Shown here: one piece after another, positions 15,996-25,066 of the stretch | How positions within the stretch are numbered: position 1 is the first letter of the stretch | Layout of the letters: every line of letters begins with the position of its first letter | Assembly (NCBI GenBank): GCA_003552585.1 | Contig: PUNK01000041.1 | Coordinates: 1-50,273, forward strand | Origin: Thermoplasmata archaeon | GTDB lineage: Archaea > Thermoplasmatota > Thermoplasmata > Halarchaeoplasmatales > Halarchaeoplasmataceae | Direction of reading: 5' to 3' | DNA length: 50,273 bases | Program-made: the position numbers and the translations under genes | The notes under the pieces: model-generated | The model's database searches: none | What the model saw: only the letters and a program-made list of their open reading frames with translations | Told to the model about the DNA's origin: nothing

Positions 15996-16087
15996 ATTGA
16001 TCTCCTCTTACCTTGTGTAACTCTTATTTAACAACTTTTCTGGGAAGTCGAAGGTTTCTATAAAAGGATTTTCATGGGTTGAAGATG

Positions 16088-16780
16088 TCAAGCACCTTCT
16101 CCCCAAGCAAGCCATATCAGTTCTAGAAGGTCATGGTCAGTTGCCCATAATTTGTGGATAGTGTTGGGAGGAACGTATATGGCATCTCCTCTAGACACTT
16201 CTATTTTCCTTTCATCTACCTCCGCCGTACCTTTTCCACCGATGATTATAAAGCACTGGTGCATCGGATCCTTTGCCCCATCCTCATTGAGCACTTCGTC
16301 CCTTTCTAAACTATAGTATGAAGAACGGAGTCCTGGATGATAGAAGAGGGCTGCAGCATTACCTCCATGTATCTTCCTGGTATGTTCATGACCGAACTTG
16401 ATACGGGTAGGATATTCTGGGGTAAAAAAATGTGTCATGAAGAAGTATCCCATCTGCATGGCCTCGAGTGGTGATCGATCCTTCGGTAAAGAGAAGTTTA
16501 TAGGTGCAGGCTCTTTGATATCTGCTCGTCCAGCAGCGGTCAAACCACTCCACTCTCCATGGTAAACCTTCGAAAGAGTGTCTTGATCTAAATAAAGTTC
16601 CCATTCTGCACCTTCCATCTTTCCTTCACCATAATGGAATTCACCATCTTTGGAAGATACATGCCAGATCGTATCATCCACTTCAATGTTCACCGAGATG
16701 TTGTAATCATCCGGTAGCTTTTTCTCGAATGCTTCTGACATATCCAGGAGCATTTTTCTTATGTCTTTTTTATCTAACAT
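16088..16780 (-). CDS. SCP2-like domain fused to a cupin domain
   Basis: The protein is 230 residues. The N-terminal half resembles an SCP2 sterol-carrier-like fold (INIEVDD..W and the segment YLDQDTLSKVYHGEWSGLTA). The C-terminal half is a cupin: MHQCFIIIGGKGTAEVDE followed by GDAIYVPPNTIHKLWA, with histidines in typical metal-ligand positions. SCP2 domains bind hydrophobic ligands, and cupins of this kind often sense or transform small molecules. The pairing suggests a soluble lipid- or small-molecule-handling protein; no reaction can be assigned. It ends 92 bp from the F420-ligase-family gene and follows the next gene by 17 bp, so it is probably in a small operon. Confidence 0.65.
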   Translation of the reverse strand: MLDKKDIRKMLLDMSEAFEKKLPDDYNISVNIEVDDTIWHVSSKDGEFHYGEGKMEGAEWELYLDQDTLSKVYHGEWSGLTAAGRADIKEPAPINFSLPKDRSPLEAMQMGYFFMTHFFTPEYPTRIKFGHEHTRKIHGGNAAALFYHPGLRSSYYSLERDEVLNEDGAKDPMHQCFIIIGGKGTAEVDERKIEVSRGDAIYVPPNTIHKLWATDHDLLELIWLAWGEGA

Positions 16781-16797
16781 CTTGATCCCTCTATAAT

Positions 16798-17343
16798 TTA
16801 ATCGGTTTTTGCTCCACCATTCTCCTCAAGATAAGCGGTTATCCTTTCTACGTTCTCCAGGTTCTTGCCATAATCTACGGCAGTGGTGGGGGAGACGGGC
16901 TCGCTTCTAACTATCACCCGTGTCTTTTCATCGTCGATCTTTTCTACTTTCAATCTTATTCTGTCCCCTAATGTCTTCGGTGTCATGCCTGCCCTTGCTC
17001 TGATCTTGCCTTTATCCCGATCCAGTTTATTGATCTTACTTTTTTTGATCTCAGTCAATGAATCCAAACACAGGTTGAAAACATGGTCGTATGGCAGAGG
17101 CACTATCAACTTTCGCTCATGCTTCACGTCCAGTGCCTCTTCGTAATCGTTGTAAGGCATATTTTGAATTGACTTTCTGTGTAGAAGGCCCAGTATCAAA
17201 GATAGTGTGCTTCCTACGAATATACCTCCTAAAAGTCCAGAAACCAAACTTGCAGGAAAACCTCTCTGGAAGTGATATAGGGTACCGAAGATTATCCCGA
17301 ATGGGATGCCCGTGATAAAGAATATCTTCAGATATCTATCCAT
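16798..17343 (-). CDS. Membrane protein with soluble alpha/beta C-terminal domain
   Basis: This 181-residue protein has two N-terminal membrane helices (about 5-24 and 31-55) and then a soluble domain of about 120 residues. That domain carries KLIVPLPYDHVFNLCLDSL, a DRDKGKIRARAGMTPKTLGD strand-rich stretch and PVSPTTAVDYGKNLENVERI. The C-terminal domain resembles SRPBCC/Bet v1-like folds in its strand pattern, but this is a structural guess. Unknown function. It lies 17 bp upstream of the SCP2-cupin gene on the same strand. Confidence 0.6.
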   Translation of the reverse strand: MDRYLKIFFITGIPFGIIFGTLYHFQRGFPASLVSGLLGGIFVGSTLSLILGLLHRKSIQNMPYNDYEEALDVKHERKLIVPLPYDHVFNLCLDSLTEIKKSKINKLDRDKGKIRARAGMTPKTLGDRIRLKVEKIDDEKTRVIVRSEPVSPTTAVDYGKNLENVERITAYLEENGGAKTD

Positions 17344-17481
17344 CTATCCCCCTCCAAATAAGGAAAGGAGAGCTCGGTGGAAACATCATACTAATGATAT
17401 TGACTGCTTAAATTAAATCTTTTGTTTCACTGATAGGAAGATGATTTCTTGGACAACGGTTTAAATATCGTCATCAACTTA

Positions 17482-18240
17482 TCATACTTCGCTGAATCCG
17501 TCGATCCAGACACATTCGTGATCGTATTCCTCTTCGACCTTCTCCATCAATCGCTGGATACCGGATGTTTCTGTAGCATAGTGTCCTGCAAATATTGCCG
17601 GCATCTCCAGATCTATGGATTCATTGTAGGTCATGTATGTCCTTTCACCTGTTATCAAAAGATCTGCACCCTCTAAATACGCTTGACTTAAAGCTGAACC
17701 ACCTTTGCCGGTCATGATCGCTATTTGTTCAGCGCTTTTATCACCGAAACACACAAGAGGTTCGATGTCAAGCGAATCTGAGATCGATCTCGCTATATCA
17801 CTGACCTTCTTTGGTTTAGGAAGTTCTGCCATCAGGACGACTTCCGTTCCCTTATAATCCATGAAAGTATCCGTGATCTCTGCATCTAAAAGCCTTGCCA
17901 TCATCACATTATTCCCTATCTCAGGGTGGATATCCAAAGGTAGGTGAGATGTGTAAATTGCCATGTCGTTCTTTATGAGCATACTGAGCAGGGAGTAATT
18001 CTTACCTACCACCCTTTTGATACCATTCCAGATCATGCCGTGGTGAGTCACCAACAGGTTCGCACGTAGTTTCAAAGCTTCCCCTATAACATCTCTCCTG
18101 GCATCAACTGCAAAGGCAATTTTCTTGATAGGTCCTGGGGCATCGACTTGAATACCGTTGACCGTATCATCTTTAATTTCGTCTACGTGAAGGTATTCGT
18201 TCAGATTTTTGACTAAATTTGATTCACTGATCATGTTCAT
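17482..18240 (-). CDS. NIF3-like dinuclear metal-centre protein
   Basis: The 252-residue protein has both metal-binding blocks of the NIF3/DUF34 family: VTHHGMIW (H66, H67) and AGHYATETSGIQRL (H220, E224), with DINPE-like DIHPEIGNN in between. Family members form toroidal hexamers with two divalent metals per subunit. Some are annotated as GTP cyclohydrolase I type 2, but a general function is not settled. The length is that of the minimal form without the PII-like insert. ATG codons at 18240 and 18234 are both possible. It is divergent from the ornithine aminotransferase gene. Confidence 0.92.
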   Translation of the reverse strand: MNMISESNLVKNLNEYLHVDEIKDDTVNGIQVDAPGPIKKIAFAVDARRDVIGEALKLRANLLVTHHGMIWNGIKRVVGKNYSLLSMLIKNDMAIYTSHLPLDIHPEIGNNVMMARLLDAEITDTFMDYKGTEVVLMAELPKPKKVSDIARSISDSLDIEPLVCFGDKSAEQIAIMTGKGGSALSQAYLEGADLLITGERTYMTYNESIDLEMPAIFAGHYATETSGIQRLMEKVEEEYDHECVWIDGFSEV

Positions 18241-18376
18241 CGATATACAAAGGTATACTTAAGATTTTTAATCATAAATTCCTCACTTTTCCAGCAAGAA
18301 TTTTAATAGGAGGTCTCTTTCTCGATATCTGCCTAAGGCAAAAGGACGGATTCCGCTGTAAAAAGAAGGGATAAAT

Positions 18377-19573
18377 ATGAAAAAAAGCGAAGAAATGATA
18401 AAATTGACAAGAAAATACGGTGCAAAAAATTACGACCCTCTACCAGTTGTGATATCGAAAGCAGAAGGAGTTTGGGTCGAAGACGTGGACGGTAAAAGGT
18501 ATATGGACATGTTGAGTGCATATTCCGCAGTAAGCCACGGTCATTGTCATCCCAAAGTGATTAAAACACTTAAGGATCAGGCGGATAAAGTCACACTTAC
18601 TTCTCGTGCCTTCATGAACGACCAGCTTGGTTTGTTTTACAAAAAAGTCTCCGAACTGACAGGTAAAGAGAAAGTACTCCCCATGAACTCGGGAACCGAA
18701 GCGGTGGAGACCTCTATAAAGGCTGCCCGAAGATGGGGCTATTCTGTCAAGGGAGTTCCTGAAGACCAGGCAGAGATTATAGTATGTGCAAACAACTTTC
18801 ACGGACGTTCCATAACCGTTGTATCCTTCAGCACCACTTTAGAATACAAGAAAGGCTATGGGCCCTTTACACCCGGATTTAAGATAATACCCTTCGGAGA
18901 TGTAGAGGCTTTGAAAGAGGCGATCGGTCCCAACACGGTGGGATTTTTGATTGAACCTATGCAGGGTGAGGGCGGTATAGTACCTCCGCCGGAGGGATAC
19001 CTTAGGGAAGCCCGTGATGTTTGTGAGGAAAATGATGTACTGTTTATAGCAGACGAGATACAGACAGGCCTAGGCCGAACAGGGAAAATGTTCGCATGTG
19101 ACTGGGAAGACGTGGTTCCCGATATCTACATACTCGGTAAAGCATTGAGTGCTGGTGTATATCCCGTATCCGCGATAGCTGCGGATAAAGAGGTGATGGA
19201 TGTATTCGATCCTGGTTCACACGGTTCTACATTCGGAGGGAATCCACTCGGAGTGGCTGCAGCCGTTAAGGCGATAGAGGTGATAGAGGAAGAAAAATTT
19301 GCGGAAAGGTCCCGTGAGCTAGGAGAGTACTTGCAGGAAGGATTAAAGGCCTTGGATAGTCCTCTCATCAAAGAAGTACGGGGAAGAGGACTTTTCATAG
19401 GCTTAGAACTGGTCGTTAAAGCAAGACCTTATTCCGAAGCATTGAAAGAAGAAGGCATCCTTGTGAAGGACACCAGAGGTACTGTTTTAAGGTTCGCACC
19501 CCCTCTTGTTATTACAAAGGAGCAGATAGACTGGGCCCTTGATAGGATAAAAAAGGTTTTCGCTGAAGTATAA
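18377..19573 (+). CDS. rocD: Ornithine--oxo-acid aminotransferase-like class III PLP enzyme
   Basis: The 398-residue sequence has the hallmarks of class III aminotransferases: the PLP-binding NSGTEAVE (104-111), FHGRS (141-145), the cofactor-contacting D226-E-x-Q229 in [14 protein letters not shown], and the Schiff-base K255 in LGKALSAG. The opening ([22 protein letters not shown]) and the NEYD-like substrate region match ornithine delta-aminotransferase, which converts ornithine to glutamate-5-semialdehyde, linking arginine/ornithine and proline. GAAGGGAT precedes the start. An acetylornithine aminotransferase activity cannot be excluded, although the start and DEIQTG region favour RocD. Confidence 0.85.
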   Translation: MKKSEEMIKLTRKYGAKNYDPLPVVISKAEGVWVEDVDGKRYMDMLSAYSAVSHGHCHPKVIKTLKDQADKVTLTSRAFMNDQLGLFYKKVSELTGKEKVLPMNSGTEAVETSIKAARRWGYSVKGVPEDQAEIIVCANNFHGRSITVVSFSTTLEYKKGYGPFTPGFKIIPFGDVEALKEAIGPNTVGFLIEPMQGEGGIVPPPEGYLREARDVCEENDVLFIADEIQTGLGRTGKMFACDWEDVVPDIYILGKALSAGVYPVSAIAADKEVMDVFDPGSHGSTFGGNPLGVAAAVKAIEVIEEEKFAERSRELGEYLQEGLKALDSPLIKEVRGRGLFIGLELVVKARPYSEALKEEGILVKDTRGTVLRFAPPLVITKEQIDWALDRIKKVFAEV

Positions 19574-19648
19574 ATATCTAAACCCTGATGTTAGATCATC
19601 ATGTACCAAGAGATTTAATTAGATGAAGAACATTAACGGTGTGATAAC

Positions 19649-20095
19649 ATGGTCGATGATAAGAAAAGATTGAAAAACTTCAGCGTGGATTTTGAGAAGA
19701 AATCAGGATTCGAAGGCGAGGCTAGGATGAGAGGGTTCACGATAACTATCGATGAGCCGGAAGCGATGGGAGGTACGAATAAGGGACCGAACCCGATAGA
19801 GATCTTACTTGCATCCTTGGGGGGTTGCTTGGACTTTACAGGTACGATCGTTGCCAAAGAGATGGGATATGAGTTGGAGGATTTTCAGATGGAGCTCAAA
19901 GGAGGTTTGGACCCCCGTGGTGTTGCTGGAAATCCAGATGTGATACCGGGCTTGCAGTTGGTGAAGGTAGACATTAAGAAGATAGAAGGTATTCCTGAAG
20001 ATAAGATCCCTGAGTTCATTGCTCAGATCGACAAGAGGTGCCCTGTAGATGATACTTTATGTCGGAGTTTAGAGGTTGAAATAAGAAGAAAATAG
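19649..20095 (+). CDS. OsmC family protein
   Basis: The 148-residue protein has the OsmC/Ohr fold signature. GPNPIEILLASLGGCL places the first cysteine at C60, and KRCPVDDTL places the second at C131. These two cysteines form the thiol peroxidase active site that reduces organic hydroperoxides, with C60 as the likely peroxidatic residue. C138 is an extra cysteine. It sits in a run of plus-strand metabolic genes and is separated from each neighbour by about 70 bp, so it may have its own promoter. Confidence 0.9.
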   Translation: MVDDKKRLKNFSVDFEKKSGFEGEARMRGFTITIDEPEAMGGTNKGPNPIEILLASLGGCLDFTGTIVAKEMGYELEDFQMELKGGLDPRGVAGNPDVIPGLQLVKVDIKKIEGIPEDKIPEFIAQIDKRCPVDDTLCRSLEVEIRRK

Positions 20096-20165
20096 GCAGA
20101 ATATTTGTTGTCTGTTGACGGTGAAAGTTAATTTATGATGATTAGATCTCGGGAACGCTGGTAAA

Positions 20166-21482
20166 ATGATGGAGAAAGAAGAAAGTTTTTACCGTGAGAG
20201 AACTCGAACTTCAAGCGAATCGTATAAAAGAGCGCAGAAGATCCTTCCGGGTGGAGTGGGAGGTTCTGCACCATATTTCGAACCTTATCCATTCTTTATA
20301 GAGAGGGCGAAAGGGAGCAGGGTGTGGGACGTTGATGGAAACGAGTACTGTGATTATAATCTCTGCTGGGGTGTCTTGATGGGGGGACACTCTCATCCGA
20401 TAATGGCTGATGGATTGAAAAGGCAGCTAGAGAAGGGGACTATGTACGGTTTTCCCCACGAGAACAGTCGAGTGGTGGCCGAGGAGATAAAGAAACGATT
20501 CCCAGTGGATAAAGTCAGGTTCACCAACTCTGGTAGTGAATCAACATTCTATGCGGTAAGGCTGGCTAGGAGTTATACAGGGAAGGATAAGATAGTTAAG
20601 ATCGAAGGGGCATACAACGGTGTTGCAGATGCGCTTCACATAAGCAAGAAACCAGAGATTGAAAAGGTAGGACCGAGTGATAGGCCGGCATCCGTCCCAC
20701 ACGGAAAGGGGATCCCACAGGGGGTGATCGATGATACACTGATCGCCCCCTTCAACGATCTGGATGTTATGGAAGATGTTTTGCGAGAATATCGAGAAGA
20801 AGTGGCTGCCGTAATAGTTGAGCCAGTCATGATGAATAAAGGTGTGATCCCTCCCGAGGAGGGATATTTAGAGGGTTTGAGGAAGCTTACGGAGGAAGAT
20901 GACGTACTCTTGATATTCGACGAGGTCAAAACGGGTGTGAAGATCGCATCCGGTGGTGCCTGCGAGTACTACGGTGTAAAGCCGGATATAGTCGCCCTAG
21001 CAAAGGCTATAGGCGGTGGACTGCCGATAGGGGCTGTAGCAGGAGATGGTGAGATGATAGAAGGTGTGGGTGAAGAGGGACTGTTCGGCACCTATTCATC
21101 GAACCCGCTGTCGGTCGAGGCATGTAGGATAACACTACAAGAGATATTGACTGCTGATGCATATACTTCTCTGGAAAAGATGGGTAAACAGTTGATGTCG
21201 GGATACAGGGATGTGATAAAGGATATGGACTTAGAAGCTGTCGTCCAGGGTGTCAACGCTGTTGGGGGTATCCTGTTCACCGACCGACAGGTTAAGGATT
21301 TCAGAGATTGGACAAAGGTCGATAAAGAAAAGGCCCACAAATACTGGATCTCTATGGTGAATAGAGGTGTGATACCCATGTCCTACGGGGCAGACGAGGA
21401 ATGGTTGATTTCGGTAAAGCATACTAAAGAAGACATAGAAGAGCATATCGAGGTTTTCAAGGACGTGGCTAACGGACTGTGA
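20166..21482 (+). CDS. Class III PLP enzyme related to glutamate-1-semialdehyde 2,1-aminomutase
   Basis: This 438-residue protein has the GSA-aminomutase-type opening (RAQKILPGGVGGSAPYFEPYPFFIERAKGSRVWDVDGNEY), the phosphate-binding TNSGSESTFYAVRLAR, D252-E in LLIFDEVKTG, and the PLP lysine K280 in ALAKAIGGGLPIGA. Canonical HemL converts glutamate-1-semialdehyde to 5-aminolevulinate for tetrapyrroles. The substrate loop here (CDYNLCWGVLMGGHSHP) is not the standard HemL text and no haem gene is nearby. It may instead be a relative acting on another amino acid. Two class III enzymes so close together suggest, but do not prove, a shared pathway. Confidence 0.75.
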   Translation: MMEKEESFYRERTRTSSESYKRAQKILPGGVGGSAPYFEPYPFFIERAKGSRVWDVDGNEYCDYNLCWGVLMGGHSHPIMADGLKRQLEKGTMYGFPHENSRVVAEEIKKRFPVDKVRFTNSGSESTFYAVRLARSYTGKDKIVKIEGAYNGVADALHISKKPEIEKVGPSDRPASVPHGKGIPQGVIDDTLIAPFNDLDVMEDVLREYREEVAAVIVEPVMMNKGVIPPEEGYLEGLRKLTEEDDVLLIFDEVKTGVKIASGGACEYYGVKPDIVALAKAIGGGLPIGAVAGDGEMIEGVGEEGLFGTYSSNPLSVEACRITLQEILTADAYTSLEKMGKQLMSGYRDVIKDMDLEAVVQGVNAVGGILFTDRQVKDFRDWTKVDKEKAHKYWISMVNRGVIPMSYGADEEWLISVKHTKEDIEEHIEVFKDVANGL

Positions 21483-21634
21483 TCTTTGAGTAGTGGTTTC
21501 CACGCAACCGGTCTGAGCAATTAGATCCGTAAAAAACCTACTCTTCCATAAAAGCGTTGGTAATCTGGATCATTTAAAGGATGCTACGTGAGGGGTATCT
21601 CTAGGTTCTAAATCATTTTTGCGGGAGATATCAG

Positions 21635-22615
21635 CTAAAAAAATTCTCTAGCATCTTTTGCGATCTTCTTGGGGTACTTGTTAGAGTAATACTCATCTAT
21701 TAGTTTGGATAGAGCGAAAACATCGCACCAGTAGTATTTGTCCATCGTACTCCTTGCAACGATGTCGATTATGGTGATGTCCGTATAGCCTTCATGCGAG
21801 AATAGTATAGAATAGTTGAAGGAATTCAAGCCCTGGTTTGCATAGTAACGAAGGGTGTTTACGATACCCTTTGAGATATCTTGAAGTTCATCCCTATCCA
21901 TGGATCTGAAATCCTTTAGACTGACTCCCTGAATGTGTTCTAGTCCCCTTGGAGCGAAAGGGGATATCCAGTGTGACTCGCCGATGATACCGATGAACCT
22001 TTCGGTTTTTTTCTCTTGTTTTAAAAGGTCTTCCCAGTAATTCGTTCCATGTATTTTGTGGTAATCTTTAGATGCTTCTATGATATTTTTATGATGATTC
22101 ATAGGTGACCGGGTGATCAAAACCTGAAGGTGTGGATGAACAACGCTGCTCCCTGCAGGTTTAAGATAATTCATCATGACTGCAGCGTGAAGATCGTGAG
22201 GTTTTTTTTTGAGGTACTTTAAAATCAGTTCGAAAGCGTCTGTGAAATGTTTAGGTTTAAATCTATCTAAAGGAAGATAATGTTCTTCTGTGAGTCTGAT
22301 CACCAACGAGTGTTCGGCATATGGACTTATATTAGCCAGAAGTACAGCTTCTTCATTTTTTAATAAATCGTTATCTAGTACTTGGCTTTCCCTTGCTCCT
22401 ATATCGTAGATCTTATCTTCACAGAATGGACAAAAACCTTCCAGCACCTCTTCTGGTAAATCAGAGTTTTTTGATAAGGGTAGTGATTTTTGTACGATCC
22501 TACTTTGTTTTCCGGTCAATGGGTCTTTTCTTATCACTATCTTTTCCTGTTTAACCTCATCACTGGAAGGGTCGTAGAATTTGCTCGTTTCAGTAGTTTC
22601 TCTCATCTCGATCAT
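21635..22615 (-). CDS. Galactose-1-phosphate uridylyltransferase-like (HIT superfamily) protein
   Basis: The protein is about 326 residues from the ATG at 22615. It has an N-terminal zinc knuckle (CPFCEDK) and the active-site HPHLQ motif (HPH at about 160-162), whose second histidine is the nucleotidylated residue in GalT-type enzymes. GalT transfers UMP between UDP-glucose and hexose-1-phosphate; divergent members act on other nucleotides. An in-frame start at 22765 would overlap the divergent DUF3795 gene. A TTATAA-type box at 22643-22650 puts initiation near 22620, supporting 22615 as a leaderless start. No galactose genes are adjacent. Confidence 0.8.
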   Translation of the reverse strand: MIEMRETTETSKFYDPSSDEVKQEKIVIRKDPLTGKQSRIVQKSLPLSKNSDLPEEVLEGFCPFCEDKIYDIGARESQVLDNDLLKNEEAVLLANISPYAEHSLVIRLTEEHYLPLDRFKPKHFTDAFELILKYLKKKPHDLHAAVMMNYLKPAGSSVVHPHLQVLITRSPMNHHKNIIEASKDYHKIHGTNYWEDLLKQEKKTERFIGIIGESHWISPFAPRGLEHIQGVSLKDFRSMDRDELQDISKGIVNTLRYYANQGLNSFNYSILFSHEGYTDITIIDIVARSTMDKYYWCDVFALSKLIDEYYSNKYPKKIAKDAREFF

Positions 22616-22642
22616 GGTCGTCTGGTTTATTTTATTCAAATA

Positions 22643-22650
22643 CTTATAAC
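22643..22650 (-). promoter_or_regulatory. TATA box of the GalT-like gene
   Basis: On the minus strand this is GTTATAAGT, centred about 30 bases before the ATG at 22615. It decides the start, since the longer form would begin upstream of the promoter. Confidence 0.45.
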
Positions 22651-22697
22651 CTTTGGGTATATTGTTAGGGTAGATAACCTTAATATGAGGGTAAACG

Positions 22698-23030
22698 ATG
22701 TACTCTTTTATGGCAAATATATTTTCACCATGTGGGATAGTGTGTGACGACTGTGATTGGTTCAAGGGAGAGAAGGAACCTGTATGTCCCGGTTGTACCG
22801 AGCTCGAAGGTAAGCCTTTCTGGGGGGAATGTGAAACCTACTCTTGTGTTGAAGATAAACAGGTTGACCACTGTGGAGAGTGTGTAGAGTTCCCATGTAC
22901 CGACTTCATGGGAAGGTATGATCCAGACGAGGGTCCATTGAATGTCGTGATAAGAGCCGGTATACTGGCTTACAGGAAGCAGCACGGTGATGAAAAGGCT
23001 GTAGAACTGGGAAGAAGTGTGGAAAGATAA
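22698..23030 (+). CDS. DUF3795-type cysteine-rich protein
   Basis: This 110-residue protein has at least ten cysteines arranged as CGIVCDDCDW, CPGCTE, CETYSC, CGECVEFPC, which is the DUF3795 pattern. The family is thought to bind zinc or an Fe-S cluster; function is unknown. The start may instead be the ATG at 22710 (MANIFSPCGIVC), which is closer to the family's usual N-terminus. It is divergent from the GalT-like gene and convergent with a small membrane protein gene 8 bp away. Confidence 0.8.
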   Translation: MYSFMANIFSPCGIVCDDCDWFKGEKEPVCPGCTELEGKPFWGECETYSCVEDKQVDHCGECVEFPCTDFMGRYDPDEGPLNVVIRAGILAYRKQHGDEKAVELGRSVER

Positions 23031-23038
23031 ATCGTATC

Positions 23039-23302
23039 TCACTCATTCTTTCCTTTGATATCGTCGATGCTGTAGTCACCGAACTCCTGAACCTCCGGTT
23101 TCCTAGTCATCCAATAATAGGGTATCGCTATCAAAGAGATCAGTGTGAACAAAACAATTGTAGCTATTATGACGATTATCACAGATATTCCCAACAAGAT
23201 AGATATCATCAGAAAGATATCTAAGTAATAAAATAATAAGAGAACGATGGCGGCTGTTGCAAAAACCGCCATCGATATAGAAACAAGTTTCATGCTTCCC
23301 AT
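23039..23302 (-). CDS. Small two-helix membrane protein
   Basis: This 87-residue protein is mostly two hydrophobic segments (about residues 6-26 and 29-62) followed by a short charged tail (RKPEVQEFGDYSIDD). I do not recognise it. It starts 3 bp after the AIM24 gene on the same strand, so the two are translationally coupled or at least cotranscribed, which suggests the AIM24 protein may act at the membrane with it. The ATG at 23302 or 23293 could be the start. Confidence 0.6.
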   Translation of the reverse strand: MGSMKLVSISMAVFATAAIVLLLFYYLDIFLMISILLGISVIIVIIATIVLFTLISLIAIPYYWMTRKPEVQEFGDYSIDDIKGKNE

Positions 23303-23305
23303 ACC

Positions 23306-24040
23306 CTATCTACTGCCGAATGAGACATTCATCCCCTTTTTGCTGGAAGACCTGCTTGAGCGACTCTTGGTCCTTATGTAGGGTTTTAACGAGCTTGCTA
23401 AGTCCTTCATGGTCATGCTTCGTAACCATACTTTACCCGGTCCAGTCAGGGTGGTCATGAAAAGCCCTTCGCCGGAGAAGAATGAACTCTTGATGCCTCC
23501 AGTTCTCTCGACATCGAATTTGACAGAGGGCTCGAAGGCGGCAACATGTCCTGTTGAAACCTTCAATACTTGATTTGGTTTCAATTGCTTCTCTATAACA
23601 TCTCCCGGTACGTGGATAAATACAGTTCCAGTTCCCGATAGTTTTTGAAGTATGAAACCTTCACCACCGAATAGTCCCTTTCCTAATTTCTTCTGCGTTG
23701 CTATGTCTAGATCGACCGTTCCTTCAGAACATAGGAAGGCATCCTTCTGTGCGATGTATTCAGTACCTGGTTTAACTTCCAAAGGTAGGATCCTGCCGGG
23801 TGCTTTGCCTGCAAAGGCCACTACACCGTTTCCTCCTTGTGCTTTGAACTTTGTCAAGAAGAAGGAGTCTCCGGATAGTGATCTCTTTAATCCCTTCATC
23901 AATCCACCGCTTGCTTCTGTCTTCATTCGAACGTTGCCTGACATGAAAGTTAAGGCACCCGCCTCTCCGTAAATTATCTCATTTCCTCCTATCTGGAGTG
24001 ACACCACTTCAAGATTTTCACCATCGATTTTGTACTTCAT
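23306..24040 (-). CDS. AIM24/TIGR00266 family protein
   Basis: The 244-residue protein matches the AIM24 family: IIYGEAGALTFMSGNVRMKTEASGG near residues 24-47, SFFLTKFKAQGGNGVVAFAGKAPGRILPL, and GGEGFILQKLSGTGTVFIH. These beta-rich proteins form a TRAP-like or tubby-like barrel. The yeast member acts in mitochondrial membrane organisation; prokaryotic roles are unknown. The C-terminus is a Ser/Arg/Lys-rich basic tail. A two-helix membrane protein follows 3 bp downstream, giving a plausible membrane partner. Confidence 0.88.
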   Translation of the reverse strand: MKYKIDGENLEVVSLQIGGNEIIYGEAGALTFMSGNVRMKTEASGGLMKGLKRSLSGDSFFLTKFKAQGGNGVVAFAGKAPGRILPLEVKPGTEYIAQKDAFLCSEGTVDLDIATQKKLGKGLFGGEGFILQKLSGTGTVFIHVPGDVIEKQLKPNQVLKVSTGHVAAFEPSVKFDVERTGGIKSSFFSGEGLFMTTLTGPGKVWLRSMTMKDLASSLKPYIRTKSRSSRSSSKKGMNVSFGSR

Positions 24041-24137
24041 TATTTATCCTCGTCATATGCATATATTATTGATATTTAAAATCAACGATTTGATCGATGT
24101 TAAAGCCAATTTAAAAGTAAATCGCATAGAAAATGTA

Positions 24138-24150
24138 TTTTTTTTTTTTT
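24138..24150 (+). repeat. Homopolymer of 13 T
   Basis: A run of 13 T lies in the 126-bp spacer between the AIM24 gene start and the end of the REC-DUF835 gene, both on the minus strand. It reads as poly-A in the direction those genes are transcribed, so it is not a terminator for them. Confidence 0.8.
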
Positions 24151-24166
24151 CATTACCCGGAAAAGA

Positions 24167-25066
24167 TCAACCGCTCTCAAATGAGTATGAGATCATCTTT
24201 TTCTCTATTGTAGCTAGTTCACGTTCTGAAATGGTTCTAGGATCTAAACCAGTGAGAAAAATTCCTTCCTCAATACTTACAACGTCTACTATATTATCTA
24301 AAAACCCCTCAAATCGCTTGAATGAATTGTCTTTTAATAAAGACTCTAAACCATCAAAGATGACGGTTTTACCACCATTTTCGTAATAACGTATTATCAT
24401 GTCAGCAATTAACTCAAGATTTATTGGATCTAGAGTTTTATTACCAGCCATCTTGCTCAACCAATAGTAATCTACTTCAAGACTTTCAAGATCGTAGATC
24501 CGTTCGAATCTTTTACGATTAACTCTAGAAACTATCACGACTTCTCCTTCTGAATCGATCCGTTCCAAACCGATCTCATATATCATTTTTGGTTTTTTTT
24601 CCTTGAAAAGGTAAGCGTTTCCCTCCTCCAGATCGATCTTTTTTGATTGTTCCGTGTCGAAACTTTTGAGTATATTCTTTATATCTTTTCTGATCTTATC
24701 TCTTGTCCAAGGTTTCTCTATATAAAGGTCTACGTTTGCTCTATTTATTGCATCTTTTGCTAGATCTAGCTCAGAATAGGCGGTTATCAATGCTCGGATT
24801 ATAGTTGGATATTTTTTTCTTACTATAGAGAGAAGTTCTATCCCGCTCATACTCGGCATACGATGGTCCGATAATACGATATCAAAATTATCCGATTCTA
24901 AAAGTTCAAGACCTAACTCTGGTTCGCTGGCAGTGGTCACTTTAATTTCGATATCCTCGATACCTTCGAGTGTTGTTTTGATAATATTTAACATTTCCTC
25001 ATCATCGTCAACTGTCAAAAGCTTATGACATTTATTTTGTTTCTCTCCACCATGGATCATAAACAA
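24167..25066 (-). CDS. Response regulator: REC domain plus DUF835 domain
   Basis: The protein is 299 residues. The receiver covers about 14-135, with acidic pocket DDDEE, phosphoacceptor D67 (VLSDHRMPSMSG), switch Thr in LITAYS and K in IEKPW. The C-terminal region (about 150-299) matches DUF835, with YYWLSKMAG and the NGGKTVIFDGLESLL motif. DUF835 occurs in archaeal signalling proteins and resembles the RecA/KaiC-related MEDS-type fold; its output is unknown. It does not carry a DNA-binding domain. The receiver is of the 'EKPW' lineage, like the protein at 30185-30892 and unlike the FTGKGREE receivers elsewhere in this island. A 426-bp AT-rich spacer separates it from the divergent PH-domain gene. 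Confidence 0.85.
   Translation of the reverse strand: MFMIHGGEKQNKCHKLLTVDDDEEMLNIIKTTLEGIEDIEIKVTTASEPELGLELLESDNFDIVLSDHRMPSMSGIELLSIVRKKYPTIIRALITAYSELDLAKDAINRANVDLYIEKPWTRDKIRKDIKNILKSFDTEQSKKIDLEEGNAYLFKEKKPKMIYEIGLERIDSEGEVVIVSRVNRKRFERIYDLESLEVDYYWLSKMAGNKTLDPINLELIADMIIRYYENGGKTVIFDGLESLLKDNSFKRFEGFLDNIVDVVSIEEGIFLTGLDPRTISERELATIEKKMISYSFESG

Noticed and set aside
24138-24150. Run of 13 T as a terminator
   Set aside because: Both neighbouring genes are on the minus strand, where it reads as A; no plus-strand gene ends nearby.
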